8,068 bases of DNA from an uncultured Lacticaseibacillus sp. (GTDB taxonomy: Bacteria > Bacillota > Bacilli > Lactobacillales > Lactobacillaceae), in contig CAKRHU010000057.1 of NCBI GenBank assembly GCA_934339215.1, forward strand, positions 1-8,068, given 5' to 3'. Positions within the stretch are counted from its first letter, which is position 1. The number at the start of each line of letters is the position of its first letter. The notes beneath the pieces were generated by a model. That model was not told the DNA's origin, did not search any database, and worked only from the letters and a program-made list of their open reading frames with translations. A program made the position numbers and the translations under genes. Positions 1 through 5,570 of this stretch are shown piece by piece.

Positions 1-1455
1 ATGTCAGATCCTTTTGGCTTTATGAAATATACGCGCAAGGATAACCCTTGGCGCGATCCCAAGACTCGCATCTTGGATTTTGATGAAATGGAACTGCCAC
101 TGTCTGAAGCAGACCGCCGGCAACAAGCTTTGCGTTGTATGAATTGTGGCGTACCGCATTGCCATGTCGGTTATGCTTATGCAGGCGGCAAAGCGGTGTC
201 AGGTTGTCCAAACGACAACTTGATTCCAGAATGGCAAGATTTTGTCGGGCGTAATGAAGACAAACGGGCTTTCCAACGCTTGACGTTGACTAATCCGTTG
301 CCTGATTTCACCGGCCACGTGTGTCCTGCGCCTTGTGAAGTGTCTTGTAATGAAGCATTGCACAACAAAGGCATCACGATTCGCAACAACGAACGCTTCA
401 TTATCGATCAAGCCTTTAAGTATGGTTGGGTCGAAGAAGCGGGCCGCCCAGTGTCCCGCAATGGCATTAAAGTTGCCATTGTCGGCTCAGGCCCGGCTGG
501 GTTGACCGCCGCTTGGCGGTTGAACCAACTCGGCTATGACGTGACGGTTTATGAAGCCGCCGATCGTCCTGGTGGGTTAGTCATGTATGGCATTCCGAAC
601 ATGAAGTTGCCAAAAGAAGACGTGGCCCGCCGTGTTGCCGTGATGGAAAAAGTGGGCGTGAAGTTCATCTGCAACACACGCGTTGGCGTCGACATTTCTG
701 GCGACGAACTGCAAAAGCAATACGCTCGCGTGTTGTTAGCCATTGGCGCGCGCATGCCGCGTGAACTCAATGCCCCAGGCCGTCAGCTCAAAGGCGTCAA
801 GCAAGCGCTAGACTTCTTATCTGATGCGACGCATGCCGTGTTAAAAGAAGGCACCAAAGCCAACACGAAACTTGCTGGCAAAAAGATTGTCGTGGTCGGC
901 GGCGGGGATACTGGGAATGATTGTATTGCCACGGCTTTACGCTTAGGCGCGCGCGACATTTTACAATTGGAAATCGTACCCGCAGCGCCAAAACAACGTC
1001 CTGATAACAATCCTTGGCCTGAATGGCCGCGGACGCAACGCATCGGTTATGGCCAAAGCGAATATGCGGAACTGTCTGACCAGCCGTTGACGCGTTTTGC
1101 GCATACCATCACCGCCTTTCATGGCGATAACGGTCAGCTGCAAAGCATTACCATCAATGAGGCCGATCACTTCCAACCCGTTGCTGGGACTGAAGTGACT
1201 GAAGACGCTGATCTCGTCTTGTTGGCCATGGGCTTTACTGGCGCAGATTCCACCGTGTTTGATAACTGCGGCGTGCACAAAGTTTATGACGATTACAAAA
1301 CTGACAACGAACAAGTTTATGTTGCCGGGGATGCCAAGCGTGGCCCATCATTGGTCATTTGGGGCATTCGCGAAGGTCGCATGGCGGCTGAAGCGATCCA
1401 CAAGTCTTTGCAATCCGCTAGTGAATTAGTGCCAGCTGGGGCGAAACATGCTTAA
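1..1455 (+). CDS. gltD: Glutamate synthase small subunit (NADPH-dependent, GltD type)
   Basis: This is the electron-input subunit of bacterial glutamate synthase: it oxidises NADPH through FAD and passes electrons through iron-sulfur clusters to the large subunit, which makes glutamate from glutamine and 2-oxoglutarate in the cytosol. The 484-residue product has the expected order of parts. N-terminal cluster cysteines are C46-x2-C49-x4-C54-x14-C69 and then C108-x3-C112-x3-C116. The FAD-binding GSGPAG lies at 162-167, the NADPH-binding GGGDTGND at about 300-307, and a C-terminal FAD motif VAGDAKRGPS at 441-450. Length and the opening residues (MSDPFGFMKYTR) fit the Bacillus-type subunit. The ATG is the first base of the window, so its ribosome binding site and the expected upstream large-subunit gene cannot be seen. 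Stand-alone GltD-like oxidoreductases exist, so the partner is inferred. Transcription reading out of the gene would cross the antitoxin RNA at 1495-1560. Confidence 0.93.
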   Translation: MSDPFGFMKYTRKDNPWRDPKTRILDFDEMELPLSEADRRQQALRCMNCGVPHCHVGYAYAGGKAVSGCPNDNLIPEWQDFVGRNEDKRAFQRLTLTNPLPDFTGHVCPAPCEVSCNEALHNKGITIRNNERFIIDQAFKYGWVEEAGRPVSRNGIKVAIVGSGPAGLTAAWRLNQLGYDVTVYEAADRPGGLVMYGIPNMKLPKEDVARRVAVMEKVGVKFICNTRVGVDISGDELQKQYARVLLAIGARMPRELNAPGRQLKGVKQALDFLSDATHAVLKEGTKANTKLAGKKIVVVGGGDTGNDCIATALRLGARDILQLEIVPAAPKQRPDNNPWPEWPRTQRIGYGQSEYAELSDQPLTRFAHTITAFHGDNGQLQSITINEADHFQPVAGTEVTEDADLVLLAMGFTGADSTVFDNCGVHKVYDDYKTDNEQVYVAGDAKRGPSLVIWGIREGRMAAEAIHKSLQSASELVPAGAKHA

Positions 1456-1459
1456 CCAG

Positions 1460-1488
1460 TTGCACGAACTGTCGGGTCATGGTATGAT
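1460..1488 (+). promoter_or_regulatory. Promoter of the antitoxin RNA
   Basis: TTGCAC (1460-1465), a 17-base spacer and TATGAT (1483-1488) preceded by TGG (extended -10) form a near-consensus vegetative promoter starting 5 bases after the gltD stop. The start point would be about 1495, giving an RNA of about 65 bases that ends at the terminator 1524-1560. No sensible reading frame lies downstream, which points to a non-coding RNA promoter. Confidence 0.82.
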
Positions 1489-1494
1489 GAACTC

Positions 1495-1523
1495 GTGAAT
1501 AAATCGATTCAACAAGACAACAC
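1495..1523 (+). repeat. Direct repeat pair (DRa/DRb-like), antitoxin copy
   Basis: GTGAATAAATC at 1495-1505 matches GTAAATAAATC at 1679-1689 (10 of 11). CAACAAGACAACAC at 1510-1523 matches CAACAAAGACAACAC at 1693-1707 (one inserted A). The known par locus has an equivalent pair of direct repeats, DRa and DRb, which give the antisense RNA its complementarity to the toxin mRNA outside the terminator. Confidence 0.85.
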
Positions 1524-1560
1524 AAATCCCCACTTCGGGCATTGAAGTGGGGATTTTTTT
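1524..1560. terminator. Bidirectional intrinsic terminator shared by gltD/antitoxin RNA and the toxin mRNA
   Basis: A perfect 13-bp stem (AAATCCCCACTTC at 1524-1536 with GAAGTGGGGATTT at 1544-1556) closes a 7-base loop (GGGCATT) and is followed on the plus strand by a T run (1554-1560). On the minus strand the same hairpin is followed by a moderately U-rich tail (ATTTGTGTTGTCTTG), so it can also end the leftward toxin transcript. Convergent RNAs sharing one terminator is a hallmark of the par/Fst family, where the loop is the first contact between the two RNAs. Confidence 0.9.
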
Positions 1561-1599
1561 GCACCTTATTTCAGGCGTGTGGGTCTGGTCGGCAACTGG

Positions 1600-1698
1600 C
1601 TAATCGTCGTCTAAAGCGTCCAGCCAACGCTTGATCAACTCAATGATGACCCCGACCACCACGGGGCCGACAACGACTGTAAATAAATCCCGCAACAA
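1600..1698 (-). CDS. Fst-family type I toxin (small membrane peptide)
   Basis: This tiny reading frame encodes a hydrophobic peptide of the Fst/Ldr type, which damages the membrane and nucleoid when produced without its antisense RNA. It contains a short basic/acidic start (RD), a membrane segment LFTVVVGPVVVGVIIELI, then KRWLD and an acidic tail ending ALDDD. From memory, pAD1 Fst reads KDLMSLVIAPIFVGLVLE then MISRVLDEEDD. The order RDL, hydrophobic stretch, P at the same place, VG, E, and LD with an acidic tail aligns without gaps. The start is uncertain. TTG at 1696-1698 lies 8 bases after AAAGGGGG (1714-1707) and gives 32 residues; TTG at 1693-1695 gives 31; GTG at 1705-1707 gives 35 but overlaps that ribosome site. 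The transcript should run from about 1729 to the shared terminator near 1524, about 205 bases, similar to par RNA I. Family membership is the firm part; activity is inferred. Confidence 0.84.
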   Translation of the reverse strand: MLRDLFTVVVGPVVVGVIIELIKRWLDALDDD

Positions 1699-1707
1699 AG
1701 ACAACAC
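1679..1707 (+). repeat. Direct repeat pair (DRa/DRb-like), toxin copy
   Basis: This is the second copy of the two blocks found at 1495-1523. Read on the minus strand it covers the last base of the toxin Shine-Dalgarno stretch, all candidate start codons (1705-1707, 1696-1698, 1693-1695) and the first few codons. Pairing with the antitoxin RNA would cover exactly the translation start region. Confidence 0.85.
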
Positions 1708-1719
1708 CCCCTTTGGAGG
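1707..1719 (-). promoter_or_regulatory. Shine-Dalgarno site of the toxin, folded into a small hairpin
   Basis: On the toxin mRNA the ribosome site AAAGGGGG (1714-1707) directly follows CCTCC (1719-1715). CCUCC-AAA-GGGGG can fold into a 5-bp hairpin (one U-G pair), with weak G-U extension on either side, hiding the ribosome site near the 5' end of the message. In par of pAD1 a 5' stem-loop over the fst ribosome site lowers translation; the same role here is inferred from position. Confidence 0.55.
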
Positions 1720-1735
1720 CAGCTACCTAGAGATG

Positions 1736-1764
1736 ATTGTCGCATGATGCTTGACAAGACACAA
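1736..1764 (-). promoter_or_regulatory. Promoter of the toxin mRNA
   Basis: Read leftward: TTGTGT (1764-1759), a 17-base spacer, then GACAAT (1741-1736) preceded by TGC, an extended -10. The start point would be about 1729, leaving a short leader before the ribosome site at 1714-1707. The -10 matches consensus at 4 of 6 bases, so it is weaker than the antitoxin promoter, as expected for a toxin gene kept in check by an abundant antisense RNA. Confidence 0.62.
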
Positions 1765-1799
1765 ATTAAGATTAACAGATGAAATTTTTTATTAGGCAG

Positions 1800-2516
1800 T
1801 TATTTCAGACAAAGTCCTTGTTGATGCAGCGCCTCGAGTAATTCGCTGCGCTTTTGTGGGGTATGGGCGGCACCATTAGCTAACAAGTGAGAGAAAGTTT
1901 CTTCGCGTTGATTGGTGTCGCGGGTCGCATAGTAATGTTGGATCACCTGATCGTATTTTGTTAGTTGTACTTGCCAATCGTCTGGTAAGCGATAAGTATT
2001 GTCAAAGCTCATCAAGTTTTGCGGCATGCGCGGCTTGAAGTTTGGCTTTTGATCAGGATATCCGACGATCACGCCACAAATTGGAAAGGTGAGATTCGGC
2101 AAGTGAAGCAGGAAAATCAATTGTTTCGGGTCATTGAGGACACTGCCTAAAATCACTGTTCCTAACCCTTGATTTTCAGCGGCATCCACAAGATTTTCTG
2201 CCGCCAACAACGTATCTGATGCGGCTTGGATAAATTTATCCGTTGAGTCGAGTTGGTTCGGGTGGTCAGCGCATAGATCTGCGCGGTGTTGATCCGCCAC
2301 AAAAATCAATAATTCACCGTTGCCATCGACATAAGTTTGATGACTGATGGCGGCGATTTGCGAGCGCAAGGCAGGATCGGTGATGTGAATCATGCTAAAA
2401 GACTGCAAGAAATGTGAGGTTGCAGTATGTTGGGCCACGGTGATCAAGCGCGTTAAGCACTGTGGATCAACTCGTTGCGTGGAAAACTTGCGAATTGTTC
2501 GATGATCTAAAAACAT
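1800..2516 (-). CDS. NfsA/NfrA-type FMN-dependent nitroreductase family protein
   Basis: This is a cytosolic flavoprotein of the NADPH-oxidoreductase (NfsA/Frp) branch of the nitroreductase family, which reduces nitroaromatics, quinones or free flavin in two-electron steps. The 238-residue product opens with the typical HRTIRKF (5-11) that binds the FMN phosphate. It has the GLGTVILGS loop at 117-125 and ends its core with GVIVGYPD (148-155) and KPRMP (161-165), all characteristic of this branch. Length is normal. The ATG is supported by GGAGG (2528-2524), 7 bases upstream. The gene has its own promoter (2535-2563), is divergent from the acetyltransferase gene at 2637, and points toward the toxin gene. 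No clear terminator follows its stop at 1800-1802, so some transcripts may run into the toxin gene. The physiological substrate cannot be read from sequence. Confidence 0.86.
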   Translation of the reverse strand: MFLDHRTIRKFSTQRVDPQCLTRLITVAQHTATSHFLQSFSMIHITDPALRSQIAAISHQTYVDGNGELLIFVADQHRADLCADHPNQLDSTDKFIQAASDTLLAAENLVDAAENQGLGTVILGSVLNDPKQLIFLLHLPNLTFPICGVIVGYPDQKPNFKPRMPQNLMSFDNTYRLPDDWQVQLTKYDQVIQHYYATRDTNQREETFSHLLANGAAHTPQKRSELLEALHQQGLCLK

Positions 2517-2534
2517 GTAATCGCCTCCACGCTA

Positions 2535-2563
2535 ATTATAGTCGAAGCTTGAACTGATGTAAG
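2535..2563 (-). promoter_or_regulatory. Promoter of the nitroreductase gene
   Basis: Read leftward: CTTACA (2563-2558), a 17-base spacer and a perfect TATAAT (2540-2535), about 19 bases before the start codon at 2516. The -35 matches consensus at 4 of 6 bases. Confidence 0.7.
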
Positions 2564-2577
2564 GGAAAGATTAAAAG
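2549..2577 (+). promoter_or_regulatory. Possible promoter of the SatA-like acetyltransferase gene
   Basis: TTGAAC (2549-2554), a 17-base spacer and TAAAAG (2572-2577, 4 of 6). It overlaps the divergent nitroreductase promoter, so the two may compete. The -10 is weak. Confidence 0.4.
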
Positions 2578-2636
2578 GCTTGTAACTTCGGCCTCATCAA
2601 GGTAAGCTCAAGGCAAATTCAAGGAGGCCCAATACC

Positions 2637-3164
2637 ATGTCGCTCACGATCACTCGCGTCACCAAAGCCAATGCCGAAGATTTATTATTACCTAACCAAC
2701 CATTTCAACGCTTTGGCCACATGCAGGTGACCCGAGATGAGACTGGTTGGCATCATCACGAAACCAAAGATGATATCATCAGTACCCAGACTTTTCCTGA
2801 AGAACATTACCAACTTGAGGAAATCGATCGACTAGGGTTTGCGTTAGCTGCAAATATCGACGGCCAATGTGTCGGCTTGGCGACTTTTGACTATCAGTTC
2901 AACAAGCTGGTGTACTTGGCAGATCTTAAATTTAACGCAGACGCTAGACACCAAGGCATTGCCAGCGCGTTGCTGGATGTAGCCAAACCGATCGCGATGC
3001 AACACGGCTGTGCCGGGATGTGCACGATCGCTCAAGGCAGCAACTTGGCGGCGAATCATTTTTACTTGCATGACGGGTTTCAAATCGGGGGATTGGAAAC
3101 TTTTCGGTATGCATTCACGCCAGCGGCAGGCGAATGCGATATCCATTATTGGTTGACCTTTTAG
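2637..3164 (+). CDS. GNAT-family N-acetyltransferase, streptothricin-acetyltransferase-like
   Basis: This enzyme should transfer an acetyl group from acetyl-CoA to an amine. The 175-residue product shows GNAT motif A at about 94-116, with the pyrophosphate-binding RHQGIA at 104-109. Motif B lies at about 133-150 (QGSNLAANHFYLHDGFQIGG). The shape of the C-terminal half, from YLADLKF through the NHFYLHDGF segment to a tail AGECDIHYWLTF, resembles streptothricin (nourseothricin) acetyltransferases, whose tails end in a similar ANEIAIFWYYKF pattern (recalled, not searched). The first 60 or so residues are not familiar. The ATG at 2637 has AAGGAGG (2621-2627) 9 bases upstream. The gene is divergent from the nitroreductase. 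Whether it detoxifies an antibiotic or modifies another amine is open: many chromosomal SatA-like genes confer little resistance. Confidence 0.78.
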   Translation: MSLTITRVTKANAEDLLLPNQPFQRFGHMQVTRDETGWHHHETKDDIISTQTFPEEHYQLEEIDRLGFALAANIDGQCVGLATFDYQFNKLVYLADLKFNADARHQGIASALLDVAKPIAMQHGCAGMCTIAQGSNLAANHFYLHDGFQIGGLETFRYAFTPAAGECDIHYWLTF

Positions 3165-3188
3165 AAGTCGTCAAGAAGTGTGTATAAT
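3160..3188 (+). promoter_or_regulatory. Promoter of the tatD-rnmV-rsmA operon, flanked by an inverted repeat
   Basis: TTTAGA (3160-3165, 4 of 6, overlapping the stop codon of the upstream gene), a 17-base spacer and a perfect TATAAT (3183-3188). A 9-bp perfect inverted repeat, GTCGTCAAG (3167-3175) and CTTGACGAC (3204-3212), brackets the -10 and the likely start point. It could be an operator. Without supporting data a chance match is also possible. Confidence 0.6.
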
Positions 3189-3226
3189 AGGAGAGATTAT
3201 GCCCTTGACGACAAAAGGAGTTCACA

Positions 3227-4000
3227 ATGCAGATTTTTGATTCTCATACTCACTTAAATGACACGCCATACGCAGGCAAAGAAGCGGAATTCGTGCAACA
3301 GGCTGCCGACCTCGATGTCAAAAAAATGGCCATCGTCGGCTCAGACACCAACTTAAATGCTGGTGCCATGCGCTTAGCCGCAGAATTTCCTAATCTATAC
3401 GCCATCGTCGGCTGGCATCCAGAATCTTCCAAGGATTATACGCAAGCTGCGGAAAAATTGTTGATCGAACAACTTGCTGATTCTAAAACCGTGGCGTTAG
3501 GGGAAATCGGGTTGGATTATCATTGGGATTCAAGCCCGCGTGAAATTCAACGCCGCGTGTTCAAACGCCAACTTGAAATTGCTCGGGATTTACATATTCC
3601 GGTATCGATTCATTCACGCGATGCGTTTGAAGATAGCTATGATATCTTGAAGGCGGCACACTTAGAAGACTTCGGTGGCATTATGCACAGTTTCACTGGC
3701 GACGCTGAGTGGGCGAAGAAATTCTTAGATCTGGGGATGTATGTGTCTTATTCTGGCATCGTATCCTTCAAGAATGCCCCAGAAGAACACGAATCCGTTC
3801 AGGTGATTCCAGAAGATCGCTTGTTAGTGGAAACTGATGCCCCATACTTGACCCCAACGCCACATCGCGGGGAACAAAACCAACCAGGCTTCACGCATTT
3901 TGTCGTGGATGCTGTGGCGAAGTATCGTGAAGACACGCCGGAGCACATTGCGGCCATCACGTGGCAAAACGCCCATCGTATTTTTAATATTGGAGATTAA
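3227..4000 (+). CDS. tatD: TatD-family metal-dependent deoxyribonuclease
   Basis: TatD proteins are cytosolic TIM-barrel nucleases of the amidohydrolase superfamily, acting as 3'-5' exonucleases on DNA, with roles in DNA repair and degradation. The 257-residue product has the metal-binding set in order. HxH is at H7 and H9 (DSHTHLN), E93 in GEIGLDYHW, H129 in IPVSIHSRD, H154 in GIMHSFTG, and D204 in LLVETDAPYLTP. Length is typical. The start is supported by AAGGAG at 3215-3220, 6 bases upstream of the ATG. Its stop codon directly abuts the rnmV start codon, so the two are probably translationally coupled. The tatD-rnmV-rsmA order is conserved across Firmicutes and places it with RNA maturation genes. 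In Bacillus the ortholog is called yabD. Confidence 0.92.
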   Translation: MQIFDSHTHLNDTPYAGKEAEFVQQAADLDVKKMAIVGSDTNLNAGAMRLAAEFPNLYAIVGWHPESSKDYTQAAEKLLIEQLADSKTVALGEIGLDYHWDSSPREIQRRVFKRQLEIARDLHIPVSIHSRDAFEDSYDILKAAHLEDFGGIMHSFTGDAEWAKKFLDLGMYVSYSGIVSFKNAPEEHESVQVIPEDRLLVETDAPYLTPTPHRGEQNQPGFTHFVVDAVAKYREDTPEHIAAITWQNAHRIFNIGD

Positions 4001-4570
4001 ATGAGTAAGTTTAAACAAATTATCGTTGTGGAAGGCCGCGACGACACCAAGCGGCTACATGAAGCTTTCGGCGATGTCGACACCATCGAAACCCGTGGGT
4101 CGGCCATTTCTGAGCAGACCTTAGCCTTAATTAAAAAGGCCCAAGCAACTCGCGGCGTCATCGTTTTGACTGATCCTGATTTTCCTGGTGAAAAGATCCG
4201 CAAAACGATTTCTGCGGCAGTGCCTGGCGTGACCCATGCCTTCTTGCCGCGCGAAGATGCGAAACCGGATCACGCCCATCAATCGCTTGGCGTTGAACAT
4301 GCCACACCAGCTGCTTTGAAAGAAGCACTCGGCCATTTGACCACAGAAGTCCCAGACGCCCCAGAACAAATTTCACAGGAAGATTTGTTTACCGCAGAAC
4401 TCATCGGCTCGCCACGTGCAGCCAAGCGCCGGGCGGCCTTGGGTGATATTTTGCACATCGGCTACACCAACGGCAAGCAGTTGCAAAAGCGCCTGCGTCA
4501 ATTTGAAATCACGCCGCAACAATTCGCTGACGCTTTAACTCAGCTGAACCAGGAGGAAGACCATGCCTGA
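4001..4570 (+). CDS. rnmV: Ribonuclease M5 (5S rRNA maturation)
   Basis: RNase M5 makes the final double cut that releases mature 5S rRNA from its precursor in low-GC Gram-positives, using a Toprim catalytic domain. The 189-residue product begins with the Toprim motif IIVVEGRDD (catalytic-type E11 at 7-15). It carries the second motif TDPDFPG (57-63, D58 and D60) and the family block GVEHA at about 97-101. The C-terminal half, roughly 120-189, is rich in basic residues (PRAAKRRAALG, QLQKRLRQFE) and fits the substrate-binding domain. The start ATG follows the tatD stop with no gap, using GGAG at 3992-3995 inside tatD. Its end overlaps rsmA by 8 bases. In known cases ribosomal protein L18 is needed as cofactor. 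The pairing with rsmA makes this a small-operon hub for rRNA processing. Confidence 0.95.
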   Translation: MSKFKQIIVVEGRDDTKRLHEAFGDVDTIETRGSAISEQTLALIKKAQATRGVIVLTDPDFPGEKIRKTISAAVPGVTHAFLPREDAKPDHAHQSLGVEHATPAALKEALGHLTTEVPDAPEQISQEDLFTAELIGSPRAAKRRAALGDILHIGYTNGKQLQKRLRQFEITPQQFADALTQLNQEEDHA

Positions 4571-5435
4571 ACATATCGCCAATCCTAGTCGCACAGCGGC
4601 CGTTTTAAAGCGCCACGGCTTCACCTTTAAAAAATCCCTGGGCCAAAATTTCTTGACCAATCCCACGATTTTACAAAATATTGTCGACGCTGCCGGCCTC
4701 ACCCAAGCTGATGATGTGATCGAAGTCGGCCCTGGGATTGGCGCTTTGACGCAATTCATCGCCGAAAATTCCCATCACGTGTTGGCTTTAGAAGTCGATG
4801 GTCGTTTATTGCCAGTGTTGGCGGAAACTCTCGACGGTTATCTCAATGTTGAAGTCGTGCTTGAAGATGTCCTTAAAGCCGATTTGCCGAAGCTGGTGGC
4901 AGAACATTTTGACGGCAAACACAACTTGAAAGTGGTCGCCAACTTACCTTATTACATCACCACCCCGATTTTGACGCATTTGATGAATTCGCAATTGCCA
5001 TTCACCAGCTTGACGGTCATGATGCAAAAAGAAGTCGCAGATCGCTTAACAGCTAAGCCAAATTCCAAAGATTACGGCAGTTTGACCATTGCCATCCAAC
5101 AACAAATGGCTGTGCAAGTCGCGTTTGAAGTCAAGCGCACCAACTTTGTGCCGGCGCCAAATGTAGACTCAGCGATCGTGACTTTGACCCGTCGCGATAC
5201 ACCTTTGATCACCGTCAACAATCAAGTTAGCTTTGATAAATTGACGCGTGGGGCTTTTGCGGCACGCCGAAAAACATTATGGAACAACTTAGTCAACTTG
5301 TACGGCAAGGCCAATCGTGATGCGTTAAAACAAGCACTTGAAACAGCTGGCATCGACGCCAAAGTCCGAGCAGAAGATCTAAGTATTGCTGAATTTGGTC
5401 GCTTGAGCGATGCATTGGATGCGGCTGGTTTTTAA
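4563..5435 (+). CDS. rsmA: 16S rRNA (adenine(1518)-N6/adenine(1519)-N6)-dimethyltransferase
   Basis: RsmA (KsgA) transfers four methyl groups from S-adenosylmethionine to two adjacent adenines in the last helix of 16S rRNA, a late checkpoint of 30S assembly. The 290-residue product has the family opening KKSLGQNFLT (23-32). SAM motif I is EVGPGIGALT (54-63), the acidic motif II LALEVD (74-79), and the catalytic NLPYYITTP (127-135). The FVPAPNVDSAIV block (195-206) and the C-terminal domain signature AFAARRKTLWNNL (231-243) follow. Length is typical. The ATG at 4563 has a strong AGGAGG (4551-4556) 6 bases upstream, inside rnmV, and overlaps rnmV by 8 bases, indicating coupling. Loss of this enzyme gives kasugamycin resistance in many bacteria. 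No terminator is visible between its stop and the veg promoters, so reading into veg is likely. Confidence 0.96.
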   Translation: MPEHIANPSRTAAVLKRHGFTFKKSLGQNFLTNPTILQNIVDAAGLTQADDVIEVGPGIGALTQFIAENSHHVLALEVDGRLLPVLAETLDGYLNVEVVLEDVLKADLPKLVAEHFDGKHNLKVVANLPYYITTPILTHLMNSQLPFTSLTVMMQKEVADRLTAKPNSKDYGSLTIAIQQQMAVQVAFEVKRTNFVPAPNVDSAIVTLTRRDTPLITVNNQVSFDKLTRGAFAARRKTLWNNLVNLYGKANRDALKQALETAGIDAKVRAEDLSIAEFGRLSDALDAAGF

Positions 5436-5492
5436 GCACGACATAGAACCTAAAAATTTGGTGAAAACGTTGGTATGATGCGCATTTAATAG

Positions 5493-5521
5493 TTGTCAGA
5501 TTCGAAATGTAATGGTATAAT
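5493..5521 (+). promoter_or_regulatory. veg promoter P1
   Basis: TTGTCA (5493-5498), a 17-base spacer and a perfect TATAAT (5516-5521) preceded by TGG. Transcription would start near 5528, about 43 bases before veg. The last base of this -10 is also the first base of the P2 -35. Confidence 0.82.
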
Positions 5522-5549
5522 TGCAAACTTATTGACTTTGTGGTATGAT
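5521..5549 (+). promoter_or_regulatory. veg promoter P2
   Basis: TTGCAA (5521-5526), a 17-base spacer and TATGAT (5544-5549) preceded by TGTGG, an extended -10. The start point would be about 5556, giving a leader of only about 15 bases that contains the veg ribosome site. veg of Bacillus is also known for a very strong promoter. Confidence 0.8.
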
Positions 5550-5570
5550 AGTAACCAAGAGGTGAAATGC

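Larger units (their letters stand above)
1495..1560 (+). ncRNA. Antisense antitoxin RNA of a par/Fst-type type I toxin-antitoxin locus (RNA II-like)
   Basis: A short RNA is predicted from a strong promoter (1460-1488) to an intrinsic terminator (1524-1560), about 65 bases, close to the known size of RNA II of the pAD1 par locus. Its 5' half carries two sequence blocks, GTGAATAAATC (1495-1505) and CAACAAGACAACAC (1510-1523). These recur in the same orientation at 1679-1689 and 1693-1707, on the strand complementary to the toxin mRNA start region. The RNA can therefore pair with the toxin mRNA over its Shine-Dalgarno edge and start codons, and also through the shared terminator hairpin. In the known family this pairing blocks toxin translation. 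The 5' and 3' ends are predicted from promoter and terminator only. Confidence 0.8.

Noticed and set aside
961..1314. A 117-codon minus-strand frame inside gltD
   Set aside because: It lies wholly within gltD, whose conserved motifs explain the sequence, and has no start signals.
1495..1545. A 16-codon frame starting GTG within the antitoxin RNA
   Set aside because: No ribosome site precedes it and it ends inside the terminator hairpin; the sequence is better explained by complementarity to the toxin mRNA.
1751..1776. Plus-strand TTGACA at 1751-1756 as a promoter
   Set aside because: No acceptable -10 lies 16-18 bases downstream and the next plus-strand gene is far away, behind an oppositely oriented gene.
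1763..1791. AT-rich AAATT/AATTT inverted repeat followed by Ts as a terminator
   Set aside because: The 5-bp all-AT stem with a long loop is too weak, and on the strand carrying the T run no gene precedes it.
3153..3188. TTGACC at 3153-3158 as -35 for the TATAAT at 3183
   Set aside because: The spacer would be 24 bases, too long; TTTAGA at 3160-3165 has the right spacing.
5532..5549. TTGACT at 5532-5537 as -35 for TATGAT at 5544
   Set aside because: Only 6 bases separate them; TTGCAA at 5521-5526 has the correct 17-base spacing.
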